This document shows positions 22,027 through 31,217 of a stretch of 37,621 nucleotides of DNA, in pieces. Positions within the stretch are counted from its first letter, which is position 1. Each line of letters begins with the position of its first letter. The DNA is from Victivallales bacterium (GTDB lineage: Bacteria > Verrucomicrobiota > Lentisphaeria > Victivallales > UBA1829), in contig JAEEQN010000032.1 in the NCBI GenBank assembly GCA_016285345.1, positions 1 to 37,621 on the forward strand. The letters are read 5' to 3'. The position numbers and the translations under genes were made by a program. The notes under the pieces are model-generated. The model was given only the letters and a program-made list of their open reading frames with translations. It made no database searches and was not told the origin of the DNA.

Positions 22027-24603
22027 ATGACGCCTCAGAACAATCCGGACCCGTCTCAAAAGAAATACATCATCGCGATCCCGCTGCTCTTTCTATTAGC
22101 GGTTTGCTTTTATGCGGTCGCCGTCCTGATCACCGGCGGTCCGGTTGACCCGGAGAATGCCGCCGCGGCGACTAAAATTGTTTGTGCGGAGCCCGTGGAG
22201 TTCGGTACGCCGGCAGAGCTCAAAGAGAATGTCACGCCCGTGCGGCGCGGTCTCGGGCAACAGGGAAACAGTCCGTCGGGAGGCATTCCGGTGGAGTTCC
22301 AGCCCAGGGATACCTCACCACTGGAGATTCTGCCCGAGGAAAAACCGCAGTTGAAGAACCCTCCAACGGAGATTCAGGAGAATGCGGACCCGGTCGTGGA
22401 GATCCTGCCGCTGGAAAGCAATTCATCGGCGGGGCGTATTGAGAGAATCCGTTTCGTCCGGCCGCAGCGATTTCTGACGGACGTCTGCCTGACGCGCGAC
22501 GGTTCGCTGTGGGTGACGGCCGAGGCGGGCGGCGTCTGCTGTCTGGGCGACCCGGAAACCGACCGGGAATGGGAGGATATGCGGGCGCAGCCGGGATTCC
22601 CGGACACGTCGAACTGCACGGCGGTCTGCGAGGATTCGCTGGGGCGGATCTGGGTCGGCACCGCGAGCCTGGGCGTGCAGGTGTTCGCCGGCGGGAAATG
22701 GCGGAGATACGACCGGGATTCCGTGCTGGGCGGCAGCCACGTCCACGACCTGGCGAGTTCGGCATCCGGCATGGTCGCCGTGGCGCACGAAGGGGGCGTG
22801 AGCGTGTACGATTCGAAGCGTGATTGCTGGCGCGATTACACTTTCCTGGACGGGCTCCCGCCCGGCGGCGTGCGCGGCATCTGTTTTGAGGGTGACGACC
22901 GGCTGCACTGCGCGATGGAAAGCGGCGGATATGCCCGGATCGACCTCCGCGATGTCGCGGATGAGCAGCCGGTGTCCTGCCTGACCGCGCCGGAAACATG
23001 GGGCGCGGAACGCGCGGTGCTTTTCCCGTTGACCGGATCGGGAGAGGGCCTGAGCTCGAATTTCTGCAACGGGATCACGGTTGACGGTTCGGGGCGGGTC
23101 TGCATCGCGGGTCTGAACGGGATCAGCTACGGCAAAGACGGGGATTTCCGGTTTTTGCAGGGGCGCGACCTGAAGGCGAAAATGGACGGCGCCGCGCGGA
23201 AAGAACTGATTGAGGCAGTGGATTTACGGGGGACCGATACGGCGCTGAAGGAAAGCTATGTGAACTGCGTCCTGCACGGGAAATACGGACTGTGGATCGG
23301 GTACCGCACGCAGGGCGTCGAGCAGCGCGCTTCGGGCGATCCGAAGATCATCCGGGATTATTCCTTTCCGAGGATCAATTCCCCTGTGCGCGGGTTCGTG
23401 GAGCTCCCCGACGGCCGGGTGTTCGCCGCGACCTACGGGGCCGGACTCGTCAGGCTGATCAAATTCGATCCGCTCGACACGCCGTCCGCGGCTGTCCGGC
23501 AAACGGCGGACGCGGCGCATCCCTCGTACAGGACTGTCAATCCCGTTTCGGTCCTCCGCGATATCCGGCGGTTCGTCCGGGTGCGCGAAAACCGGCCGGA
23601 ATGCTGGGCGCGGTATCTCGGCGAAGACTGGGTCACCAAGGGCGACTGGTGCGGCCGCTACGGCGCGCGGAAACAGGTGCTGTGCGCGATGAACGCGCCT
23701 TCGTCGACCCGCCCATGGGACGGCGGCGTCTCCAACTCGCAGATATTCGTCGCCGGCGGGATCGGCCCGCACCGGAATCCGAACGGCGACGGACGGAAAT
23801 CCTGGGTGGACTGGGAACGCGCGGACGACAACCGCGACGTGCTGCTCCAGATGGAAGACGGCCACCGGACGCAGTCGGAGTGGAACGACAACGGCCAGGA
23901 GCACCCGAGGACGTTCGAGGGGCCGGACCTGTGGCTTATGATCCGTCCGGAGCAGGAAAGCGCGGTCTGGCGGTTCTCGATGTATTTTTTCAACTCGAAC
24001 GGCCGGAGCGGCAACAACGTCGAACGCGACTACATCATCGAGGTCTATGAATCATCCATGGGTGAGAGCGTCGCTGACTGCATGAAGAAAAAGCCGCTCT
24101 GCACGGCGCGCGTGGCGGATTTCGCCAGCGGCGGCGTGTACAAGACATTCCTCCTGCGGAACAGTTCCCGGCCGGGCATGTGCTTCCAGGTGCGGCTCGT
24201 CCGCTACGGTTCCCTGAACGTGATCCTGAACGGCATCTTCTTCGACCGTCTGTTCGAGGCGCAGGACGTCAGAAAGGTCCCGGAATACGAGCGGATCGCC
24301 GAACAGGGCGACTACCGTGCGCCGAGGTGGTACGATTGCGGCTGCGAGGAGCTCGAAGGCACGGCCGGCCTTTTCCTCGACCGGTATTTCGACGCGGGCG
24401 GTTCGACCCGCGGGATCGGCACGATGCCGCAGCTGCGGCTGGCGTTCTACCGGTATGTCCGGACCAATATGCCGTCGAACCGCAACCTCGCGGAACGTCT
24501 GCGCTGGGATGCGGCGATCTGGACCGACGCCGACCGTGCCGAATTCGATGCCGCCATGAAACGATACGCGGAGGAGCGTCGGGCCGCCGGGGCTTCAAAG
24601 TAG
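22027..24603 (+). CDS. Membrane-anchored beta-propeller protein (Reg_prop-like) with unassigned C-terminal domain
   Basis: The 858-residue protein starts with a short cytoplasmic tail and one transmembrane segment (about 14-36); the rest is predicted outside the inner membrane. A Pro/Glu-rich linker leads to repeats of the two-component-regulator propeller type: DGSLWVTAEAGGVCCL, GRIWVGTASLGVQVF, SGMVAVAHEGGVSVY, GRVCIAGLNGISY, GLWIGYRTQGVEQ. Such propellers usually form the sensor half of hybrid kinases. Here no kinase is attached, and a C-terminal region of about 340 residues follows that I do not recognise (for example RPWDGGVSNSQIFVAGGIGPHR). That region looks like a beta-rich domain with a helical end. 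A GGGAGA site precedes the ATG. The gene is divergent from a hybrid kinase, so a sensing partnership is possible but unproven. Confidence 0.7.
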   Translation: MTPQNNPDPSQKKYIIAIPLLFLLAVCFYAVAVLITGGPVDPENAAAATKIVCAEPVEFGTPAELKENVTPVRRGLGQQGNSPSGGIPVEFQPRDTSPLEILPEEKPQLKNPPTEIQENADPVVEILPLESNSSAGRIERIRFVRPQRFLTDVCLTRDGSLWVTAEAGGVCCLGDPETDREWEDMRAQPGFPDTSNCTAVCEDSLGRIWVGTASLGVQVFAGGKWRRYDRDSVLGGSHVHDLASSASGMVAVAHEGGVSVYDSKRDCWRDYTFLDGLPPGGVRGICFEGDDRLHCAMESGGYARIDLRDVADEQPVSCLTAPETWGAERAVLFPLTGSGEGLSSNFCNGITVDGSGRVCIAGLNGISYGKDGDFRFLQGRDLKAKMDGAARKELIEAVDLRGTDTALKESYVNCVLHGKYGLWIGYRTQGVEQRASGDPKIIRDYSFPRINSPVRGFVELPDGRVFAATYGAGLVRLIKFDPLDTPSAAVRQTADAAHPSYRTVNPVSVLRDIRRFVRVRENRPECWARYLGEDWVTKGDWCGRYGARKQVLCAMNAPSSTRPWDGGVSNSQIFVAGGIGPHRNPNGDGRKSWVDWERADDNRDVLLQMEDGHRTQSEWNDNGQEHPRTFEGPDLWLMIRPEQESAVWRFSMYFFNSNGRSGNNVERDYIIEVYESSMGESVADCMKKKPLCTARVADFASGGVYKTFLLRNSSRPGMCFQVRLVRYGSLNVILNGIFFDRLFEAQDVRKVPEYERIAEQGDYRAPRWYDCGCEELEGTAGLFLDRYFDAGGSTRGIGTMPQLRLAFYRYVRTNMPSNRNLAERLRWDAAIWTDADRAEFDAAMKRYAEERRAAGASK

Positions 24604-24642
24604 GCAGCGGCTGCGCCCGGATCGGGATGTCCCTTAGCTCTG

Positions 24643-25890
24643 TTATTCCGCTGGAGCCGCCGGCGCGACGGGGACGTACCCCGTTTCTTCCACGAGCTTC
24701 TGCCCCTCCGGCGAAAGCATGAAGTCGACGATCTTCCGCACGTTTTCGGAGCGCGGGCCTTTCGTGACCATGTACGCCGTCGTGACCAGCGGATAGGATC
24801 CGTTGCGGATGTTTTCGACGGTCGGCGCGACGCCGTCGACGGAGAGCAGTTTGATCTGGTTGTTCCGCAGCATCTCCGTGGAGTAGTAGCGGAACGAGAA
24901 CCCGAGGGCGGCCCTGTAGTTCCGGTAGTTCGCCGTGTCGTTGATGATCTCTCCCATGCCGCCGAGACGGTCCTCCTTTAGCGGCGGCATGATCGGCGTG
25001 TCGCCCATGAACTTCTGAAGCGTCGTCTGGCTGCCGCTTCCCTCGTTGCGCTGGAACGGGATGATCTTCGTGCTCTGCGGCGCGCCGACTTCCTTCCAGT
25101 CCGTGATCTTCCCGCTGTAGATGCCCCTGATCTGTTCCGTCGTGAGGTTGTCGACCGGGTTCTCCGCGTTGATGAAGAAGACGAAGGCGTCCATGCAGAA
25201 CGGCGTGAGCTCGTATTTGACCCCGGCGGCTTCCGCCTCCTCCGCCTGCTTTTTCGACGGCGCCAGCGCGAAGATCAGGTCGCGTTCGCCTTTCAGCAAT
25301 TCCTTGTAAATGACGTCCGATCCGTCGGTCGTGACATATCGGGAATGCGCCGCGGTAGCATCCGGGTACATCCCCTGCGCCATGGCGGCGTAGATCGGGT
25401 AAAGCGCATACGCGCCGTTCAGACGAGGGAGTTCGTTTGCCTTGTACCCGCTCTCCCCGCTGAACACCAGGGAATACTCCGCCGGGATCTCCACCTTCAC
25501 GAGCTTGTTTCCCCCCTCGAACGGAGTATAATCGCGCCAGTTCACTTGTTGCGTCATCACCGGATATCGGTCGACCGTCCACCAGGTGTATGCGCGGAAT
25601 CCCCCTCCGATGACCAGCGAAGCCGCAATAAGGCCGCAGGAAACGCGCAGGATTTTCTTCTTCTTCTGTTTCTCGACCGCATAGACAAACAGCCCCAAAA
25701 GCCCGAAGAAAAGCATGTTCATCACGATGAAATAAAAGAGGCGGTGCGCCGTGTAGAATGGTATCCCGATTACGGCGAAAAGCCAGAAGAAACCAAGTGC
25801 GATTATATAAGCGAGCATCAAAAGCACTTTCACAAGCTCCAGGATCGTTTTTCCTGCCTTCCTTAATGAACTGAGATTCTCTTCCGGCAT
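24643..25890 (-). CDS. PstS-like phosphate-binding protein with an N-terminal multi-helix membrane anchor
   Basis: The C-terminal 310 residues resemble the periplasmic phosphate-binding protein of the Pst importer. They include LVFSGESGYKANELPRLNGAY, VTTDGSDVIYKELL, VFFINAENPVDNLTTEQIRGIYSGKITDW, the typical RNEGSGSQTTLQKFMG, and PLVTTAYMV. Instead of a signal peptide, the first ~100 residues contain about three hydrophobic helices (20-45, 52-70, 82-97) split by a Lys-rich loop (EKQKKKK). The start at 25890 is chosen because AAAGGTGG precedes it. The promoter -10 at 25941-25946 would also start the RNA downstream of an in-frame ATG at 25950. The protein is then 415 residues. No pstCAB or phoU is adjacent, so it may act in phosphate sensing or surface capture rather than as an ordinary Pst subunit. 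Confidence 0.83.
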   Translation of the reverse strand: MPEENLSSLRKAGKTILELVKVLLMLAYIIALGFFWLFAVIGIPFYTAHRLFYFIVMNMLFFGLLGLFVYAVEKQKKKKILRVSCGLIAASLVIGGGFRAYTWWTVDRYPVMTQQVNWRDYTPFEGGNKLVKVEIPAEYSLVFSGESGYKANELPRLNGAYALYPIYAAMAQGMYPDATAAHSRYVTTDGSDVIYKELLKGERDLIFALAPSKKQAEEAEAAGVKYELTPFCMDAFVFFINAENPVDNLTTEQIRGIYSGKITDWKEVGAPQSTKIIPFQRNEGSGSQTTLQKFMGDTPIMPPLKEDRLGGMGEIINDTANYRNYRAALGFSFRYYSTEMLRNNQIKLLSVDGVAPTVENIRNGSYPLVTTAYMVTKGPRSENVRKIVDFMLSPEGQKLVEETGYVPVAPAAPAE

Positions 25891-25940
25891 GTCGGCCACC
25901 TTTGATATGCGTCTGTTTTTCCACTTTCCGATTTGCAAAG

Positions 25941-25969
25941 AATATACCACGCTCCGCCCGTTTTTGCAA
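25941..25969 (-). promoter_or_regulatory. Promoter of the PstS-like gene
   Basis: On the minus strand TTGCAA (25969-25964), a 17-base spacer, then TATATT (25946-25941). I see no obvious Pho box, but I cannot exclude a diverged one. Confidence 0.7.
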
Positions 25970-26100
25970 GCAGTTTTGCATTTGTAAAATATGTTTTTTG
26001 CGATTTGGACTTTCCTGCCGCCGGATTCCGCATTACGTTAATTTCACGTTACAGGCGGTGTTTTTCCATTCTTTTCTATAGGAAACACCGGGTCGGGCGC

Positions 26101-26129
26101 TTGTTTTTTTTCGTGACGCGTGATATATT
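26101..26129 (+). promoter_or_regulatory. Promoter of the GH36 gene
   Basis: TTGTTT (26101-26106), a 17-base spacer, then TATATT (26124-26129). The predicted leader is about 77 bases. Confidence 0.7.
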
Positions 26130-26212
26130 TCTACCAAATATAGTCTAAACGAATTGCGCCGCGGGCTGAACTTGCGGTGTGCACCACCCCCAAAAATAGA
26201 AGGAACACGATC

Positions 26213-28906
26213 ATGACACGTATGAAACGCCTCATCCCCGCGCTTCTCTGTGCCTCGCTCTCCATCGGTTCGCTCCGCGCCGCGGAATGGACCGCGGATC
26301 AACTGAGACTTTCGGCTCCGTACCTGCAGCTCGGCTATTTCGACCAGGGCCGCCACAACGCCTCCGTCGAGGGCCGTCCCATCAGCATCGGCGGCGTCAG
26401 CTACCCCGCGAATTCCGTCGGCCTCCACGCCGAAGGAGAGTTCATCCTGAAGCTCGACGGCAAGGCAGTGCGCGCGACCGGCGCGGTCGGCATCGACGAC
26501 GACACGAACGGGCAGGGTAGCGTCAATTTCCAGTGGTACGACGCCTCCGGCAGCAACATGAAACTGCTGTGGGAATCCAAGGAAATGAAAGGCGGCGACA
26601 AGGCCAAAGAATTCTCCATCAACCTCAACGGCATTACGCGGCTGCGTTTCGTGGCCGCCCAGGGAGCCGATATGGACTACGATCACGCAGACCTCGTGAA
26701 CTTCAAGATCGAATACAACGGAGCGGCGCCCGAGCAGCAGTCTCTCGGCGGCGCTTCCGGCACATTTGAAACCAACCGCCTGACCTGGAATCTCACCGGC
26801 AACGTCGGCGCCGAGCTCCGTCAGGGCGTCTTCGGCGCGTTGAAACAGCCCGCCAATCCCGCCATGGGCCAGGGCCGTCCCGGACAGGGCGGACGTCCCG
26901 GCGGATTCGGCGGCGGCCGCGGCGGATTCGGCGGTGGCGGCACGCAGAGCGCCGTCGCGGCGTGGCCGCGTCTGCCCTCCGAAGTCATGGAACCCTCCAT
27001 CTACATCATCCAGGAAGACGGCACGCACAACCTCGAACTCCGCATCGCGAAGAAGTCCGTCCGCCAGCTCGACGACGAGCGCACGGAAGCGGCGTATGAG
27101 CTGAAGGACCCGCTGTATCCCGTCACGGTCACCCTGATCGCCACGGCGTACAAGACCGCCGACGTCTTCACCTCGCAGATCATCGTGAAGAACAACGGCG
27201 AAAAGAACATCACGCTGCTCAACCGCGACGCCGCGTTCATCAACCTGCCGTTCACCAACGACACCTACCTTACCAGCTTCTACGGCGACTGGGGCCGCGA
27301 AATGACCGAGATCCACGAGGACAAGGTCGGCCGCGGCGTGCTGAAGCACCTCACCAACAAAGGTTCGCGCGTCGCCGTCCCGGACTATCCGGGCTGCTAC
27401 ATCTCCTTCGACGGCAAGCTCCAGGAGGAGAAGGGCCGCGTCTTCGCCGCCGCCATCGCATGGAGCGGCAGCTGGGAGTACAGCATCACCACCACGCAGA
27501 ACAACACCGTGTTTTTCGCCGCCGGCGTCCCCGGCACCCCGACCATCCTGAAGCCCGGCGAGGACTACAACTCCCCGAAGATCGTCATGACGTTCTCCAA
27601 CGAGGGCGCGGGCCAGGCTTCCCGCAACCTGCACAACTACGGCCGCATGTACGGCGTGTACAACGGCGACAAGCAGCGCCCGCTCGTGCTGAACAGCTGG
27701 GAAGGCACCTACATGGACTTCACCGAAGCCAAGCTTGACAAGTACATCCCCGCCGCCGCCAAGCTCGGCGTCGAATACTTCGTGCTCGACGACGGCTGGT
27801 TCGGCGACAAGTACCCGCGCAACAACGACCGGCAGGGACTCGGCGACTGGATGGTCAACAAGGCGAAACTCCCGAACGGCATCGAACACCTCTGCGACCT
27901 CTGCGAACAGAACGGCATCAAGTTCGGTATCTGGGTCGAGCCCGAAATGGTCTGCCCGAGGAGCGAACTCTTCGACGCGCATCCCGAATACGCCACCGAG
28001 CTGAAGGGCCGCGGCGTCCAGCTCATCCGCAACCAGCGCGTCCTCGACCTCGCCAACCCCGTCGTCGAAGAATACGTCTACAAATGCGTCGCGGACATCC
28101 TGAGGAAGCATCCGCGCGTCGCCTACATCAAGTGGGACCACAACGCCACACTCGGCGCCAACCCCGGCAGCCACGCCGACCTCGACAACCAGGGCGCGTT
28201 CTCCGACAAGTTCACCGAGGCCTACTACCGCATCATGGCGCGCCTCCGCAAGGAATTCCCGAACGTGATCTTCCAGGCGTGCGGTTCCGGCGGCATGCGC
28301 GGCGATATCGGCGCGCTGCAGTACAGCGAGGAGATCTGGGGCAGCGACCAGACCAACGGCATCAACCGCATCTCCATCCAGTGGGGCTGGAGCCACTTCC
28401 TCCCGGTCAAGGCCGTCGCCGCTCACGTCGGCTGCCTCGGCGAAGGCGACTACAAGTTCCGCACCGACGTCGCCATGACCGCGCGCCTCGGCGTCGAGCT
28501 CGATCCGGAGTCCCAGGGCGCACGCAGGCTGGATAACGTCGAGAACATCGCGAAGGGCATCGCCGTCTACAAGCAGCTCCGACCGCTCCTCCACAGCGCC
28601 GACCTCTATCGCGGCCGCAGCCCGATGGTCTCCCAGACGACCGAACTCACGTTCGTCTCCCAGGACAAGTCGGAAGCCGTCTTCTTCGGCTTCAAGCGCG
28701 ACCGCGGCGCGAGGACCGAGACCATCAAGGCATCCGGTCTCGACCCGAACGCGAAGTACAAGCTGACCGAGATGAACCCGGACGCCCAGCCGCGCATTGA
28801 GGCCGGACAGACCCTCACGGGCGCCCAGCTCATGCAGAATGGCGTCCAGGTCAAGTTCCCGGACAAAGTCTCCAGCGTGAACATCAAGCTCGACAAAGTC
28901 CAGTGA
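26213..28906 (+). CDS. Secreted NPCBM-GH36 alpha-galactosidase
   Basis: GH36 enzymes hydrolyse terminal alpha-1,6-galactosides (raffinose-family sugars, galactomannan side chains) with retention. A signal peptide ends near SLRA-AEW (residue 24). Residues about 25-170 form an NPCBM-like carbohydrate-binding domain (ISIGGVSYPANSVGLHAEGE is diagnostic). A Gly/Arg-rich stretch (217-243) sits in or just before the GH36 beta-sandwich. The barrel follows with VLDDGWFGDKYPRNND and GIWVEPEMV. The nucleophile is Asp642 in YIKWDHN and the acid/base Asp712 in EIWGSDQTN. A C-terminal beta domain ends the 897-residue protein. The ATG at 26213 has GAAGGAA upstream. No transporter or other sugar gene is adjacent, so the substrate is judged from family only. 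Confidence 0.93.
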   Translation: MTRMKRLIPALLCASLSIGSLRAAEWTADQLRLSAPYLQLGYFDQGRHNASVEGRPISIGGVSYPANSVGLHAEGEFILKLDGKAVRATGAVGIDDDTNGQGSVNFQWYDASGSNMKLLWESKEMKGGDKAKEFSINLNGITRLRFVAAQGADMDYDHADLVNFKIEYNGAAPEQQSLGGASGTFETNRLTWNLTGNVGAELRQGVFGALKQPANPAMGQGRPGQGGRPGGFGGGRGGFGGGGTQSAVAAWPRLPSEVMEPSIYIIQEDGTHNLELRIAKKSVRQLDDERTEAAYELKDPLYPVTVTLIATAYKTADVFTSQIIVKNNGEKNITLLNRDAAFINLPFTNDTYLTSFYGDWGREMTEIHEDKVGRGVLKHLTNKGSRVAVPDYPGCYISFDGKLQEEKGRVFAAAIAWSGSWEYSITTTQNNTVFFAAGVPGTPTILKPGEDYNSPKIVMTFSNEGAGQASRNLHNYGRMYGVYNGDKQRPLVLNSWEGTYMDFTEAKLDKYIPAAAKLGVEYFVLDDGWFGDKYPRNNDRQGLGDWMVNKAKLPNGIEHLCDLCEQNGIKFGIWVEPEMVCPRSELFDAHPEYATELKGRGVQLIRNQRVLDLANPVVEEYVYKCVADILRKHPRVAYIKWDHNATLGANPGSHADLDNQGAFSDKFTEAYYRIMARLRKEFPNVIFQACGSGGMRGDIGALQYSEEIWGSDQTNGINRISIQWGWSHFLPVKAVAAHVGCLGEGDYKFRTDVAMTARLGVELDPESQGARRLDNVENIAKGIAVYKQLRPLLHSADLYRGRSPMVSQTTELTFVSQDKSEAVFFGFKRDRGARTETIKASGLDPNAKYKLTEMNPDAQPRIEAGQTLTGAQLMQNGVQVKFPDKVSSVNIKLDKVQ
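26861..26941 (+). repeat. Gly-rich tract in the GH36 gene
   Basis: Residues 217-243 read as GRPGQGGRPGG followed by FGGGRGGFGGGG. They share vocabulary with the xylanase and esterase tracts although this gene is 17 kb away. Confidence 0.8.
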
Positions 28907-28941
28907 GCTGAAATCGGCTGACAAACATCAGTAAAAACAGC

Positions 28942-28976
28942 GCGGACGCCGGAACCAAAACCGGCGTCCGCTTTTT
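28942..28976 (+). terminator. Terminator after the GH36 gene, probably bidirectional
   Basis: GCGGACGCCGG and CCGGCGTCCGC form a perfect 11-bp stem with an 8-base loop, then five T. On the minus strand the stem is followed by GCTGTTTTT, so it can also end the convergent acyltransferase transcript. Confidence 0.9.
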
Positions 28977-29022
28977 GCTTAAGCATATTGTCTGATTCCC
29001 GTGTCCGGATTAACCGTTCATT

Positions 29023-30189
29023 TTATCGTCCGCCGGTCAGGATCCTATACAGCCACGGCAGGAACCGTTTCAGAATCTCCGCCGCCAGCAGGGACAGCAC
29101 GAGCGGGATCAGGAACCGCAGGAAATAGACGCCAAGCTCCGGGACGTGGAGCTTTTGCTTGAGGAAATGCTGCATCTGACTGCCGGTCACGGTGTCCATG
29201 ATCAGCAGATGCGAGGCATACAGGAAAAAAGAGTCCTTTGAAACACGCAATCCGCCCAAACGGCGAAATGCGGGGATCATATCGTAAAGACACCACACGG
29301 AGCCGACGCCGGTGATCACGCATGCGCTCAGGATTCTCATGGAGAAGTCGTGCGTCATCCCTGAATACTTGAAAAACCATGTGGAGAGAACGGCAAAGAA
29401 TACCCAAATGAAGGGCAGGACCTTGCGGAAAACGCAAAAAGAATTCTGTTTCACCGGATAGTTTGCAAGGTATATCCCGAGCGGAAAGAACAGAAGTCCC
29501 TGCAAATTGAACCCCGGACCGTAGAAAAACGGGTACAAAGCCGGAAACAGAAGATAAAGACACCCAACCAGTGTCAGGAAAAACAGTCCCATCCGGCGCC
29601 GCCTCAATAAGGGAAACAGCAGCGGAGTGAGCAGACAAAGCAAAAGCAGGTTCCTGACATACCACAAAGTACGCAGGGCCGGATACTCCGAAAGGAAAAG
29701 GCCGTAAACACACCCAATGTTTTCAAACGAAAACAAGGGTGACGAGAGAAATGTGTTGTCCAAGAGCATTTTCCCGGTCAGGCGGTTCCCGAGCATTTTG
29801 AGTGGAACAAACAGAACTGCAAAAACGGTACACCACGCCAGATACGGGACGAGAAGAGTCCAGCCCCGTTTTTTCAGAATGGCCGGATACCATCCGGGGA
29901 ACCGTCCGGAATCCGTTTTTTTCGCAATCAGATACCCCGATATCGCAAAAAACAGAGGGACGGCGAATGATGTCATGACCACAGACAGAAAGTAAATGAA
30001 CGTATCGGCCGCCTTGGAAGCGGCTGGGGTACGCGGATTCGCATGCAACAGGACGATACAGCATGCACTGAAAAATGATACAGCCGTCAGTTTCCGGCTT
30101 AATTCATTCGAAATGCCCCGGTTCGTGGGGGGTGTCTTTGTTTCGGATTCCGCGGGAGCCGGATCCCGGAATGCGTTCTGCTGAGCCAT
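29023..30189 (-). CDS. Acyltransferase-3 family membrane protein
   Basis: Proteins of this family (OafA/NodX/WecH type) are integral membrane enzymes that move acetyl or other acyl groups onto surface sugars. The 388-residue protein has about ten hydrophobic segments after a polar N-terminus of about 30 residues. Family-typical features are the early helix with IVLLHANPR (His in the first helix), VPLFFAISGYLIAKK in the second, and LKKRGWTLLVPYLAWC. The promoter is clear but the ribosome-binding site is weak. The acceptor cannot be told from sequence. The upstream hydrolase gene is separated by its own downstream gap and by this gene's promoter, so an operon is unlikely. Confidence 0.85.
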   Translation of the reverse strand: MAQQNAFRDPAPAESETKTPPTNRGISNELSRKLTAVSFFSACCIVLLHANPRTPAASKAADTFIYFLSVVMTSFAVPLFFAISGYLIAKKTDSGRFPGWYPAILKKRGWTLLVPYLAWCTVFAVLFVPLKMLGNRLTGKMLLDNTFLSSPLFSFENIGCVYGLFLSEYPALRTLWYVRNLLLLCLLTPLLFPLLRRRRMGLFFLTLVGCLYLLFPALYPFFYGPGFNLQGLLFFPLGIYLANYPVKQNSFCVFRKVLPFIWVFFAVLSTWFFKYSGMTHDFSMRILSACVITGVGSVWCLYDMIPAFRRLGGLRVSKDSFFLYASHLLIMDTVTGSQMQHFLKQKLHVPELGVYFLRFLIPLVLSLLAAEILKRFLPWLYRILTGGR

Positions 30190-30235
30190 TTTTTTTGAGG
30201 ATAAGGGTTGGAGACAGGTTTGTTGTTTTTCCTTT

Positions 30236-30263
30236 AATATAATTCATGGAAGAAAAAAAGCAA
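30236..30263 (-). promoter_or_regulatory. Promoter of the acyltransferase gene
   Basis: On the minus strand TTGCTT (30263-30258), a 16-base spacer, then TATATT (30241-30236). Confidence 0.68.
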
Positions 30264-30332
30264 ATTGTATGCCTCTGTCTTTCTGGATGACATGGGGCGG
30301 TATTGCAACGCGCAATATGGGTGAAAAAGATG

Positions 30333-31124
30333 TCAGCCCGTGATGCGGACCGCCGCGTTTCCGGCGTCCTCCGGCGGCTTCACGCCCGCGAGGCGCGCGA
30401 ACCACTCGAAACTGTGCGCCGGGTACTGCTCGTGTTCGCCGTCGAACACTTCGAAATACACTTCTTCCGCGCCCGCCGCTTCGAGTTTGCGCACGAATTC
30501 GGCGGAATGCCGGTACGGGACGACAGTGTCGTGTCTGCCGTGGTGGATGGAGACGGGAATGTTTTTCAGTTTTTCGAGGCGGGTCGAGGGGGAACGCAGT
30601 GCGTATTCGTCCGGCGCGTCCGCCGGACCGCCGCCCAGGCACGCCTCCATGTCATGCACATAATGCTGGTGGGTTTCCGTGAGGAACGCATGCCATGCCG
30701 TGAGGTCGGACACCGGACACCAGACGTCCACGGCGCGGAACACCTCCGGTGCGTCCTCGGCAGTCAGGAGCGCGGCGTGTCCGCCGCCCGAACAGCCGAG
30801 CAGAAAGATGTTGTCGCAGTCGATCGCCGAAGCCCGCAATACATAGTCCACGGCGTCGAGGATGTCGCGCCTCGCCTTGAGGCTGCCGCAGGCGTCGTGG
30901 CTGTGCGGATTCGAGGCGAGGTTCGGACCGCGGAATTCCGGCAGGAGCAGCGCCCAGCCGTACTTCTCGCACAACGGCAGATAATTGTCAGCCTGATTGA
31001 ACCGGTCGTAGCTCCATGTGTGCAGCCCGACGACGAGAGGGACCGGGGCGTCCGTCCGCGGACGGAAGAACAGCGACGGCTGGATCGTGCCGTCGAGCGT
31101 TGATTTTACATGGATCTCGTTCAT
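30333..31124 (-). CDS. Alpha/beta hydrolase of the prolyl-oligopeptidase/esterase type
   Basis: This 263-residue protein has no signal peptide and is probably cytoplasmic. The alpha/beta-hydrolase triad is readable: nucleophile Ser in GCSGGGHAAL, Asp in HHGRHDTVVPY and His in DGEHEQYP. The oxyanion strand is VVGLHTWS. Serine peptidase S9-like esterases of this size often act on acylated sugars or small esters. AGGTGAG lies just before the ATG. The gene follows cysK by 93 bases with a terminator-like hairpin between. I see no separate promoter, so it may be expressed by read-through. The substrate is unknown. Confidence 0.82.
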   Translation of the reverse strand: MNEIHVKSTLDGTIQPSLFFRPRTDAPVPLVVGLHTWSYDRFNQADNYLPLCEKYGWALLLPEFRGPNLASNPHSHDACGSLKARRDILDAVDYVLRASAIDCDNIFLLGCSGGGHAALLTAEDAPEVFRAVDVWCPVSDLTAWHAFLTETHQHYVHDMEACLGGGPADAPDEYALRSPSTRLEKLKNIPVSIHHGRHDTVVPYRHSAEFVRKLEAAGAEEVYFEVFDGEHEQYPAHSFEWFARLAGVKPPEDAGNAAVRITG

Positions 31125-31157
31125 GGTCTCACCTCGTTTCGGTTCGGTTTCCGGTTG

Positions 31158-31191
31158 AAAAAACTCCTCCCCGTTTTGAGGCGGAGAGGAG
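31158..31191 (-). terminator. Terminator or attenuator after cysK
   Basis: On the minus strand CTCCTCTCCG pairs with CGGGGAGGAG (one G-U pair) around an 8-base loop, followed by six T. Confidence 0.8.
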
Positions 31192-31217
31192 CGATTGCAA
31201 AGGAAAATTTTTCGGTT

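Noticed and set aside
26033..28924. 963-codon minus-strand open frame opposite GH36
   Set aside because: No recognisable domain; it covers the GH36 promoter and terminator as well as the gene, which a real gene would hardly do.
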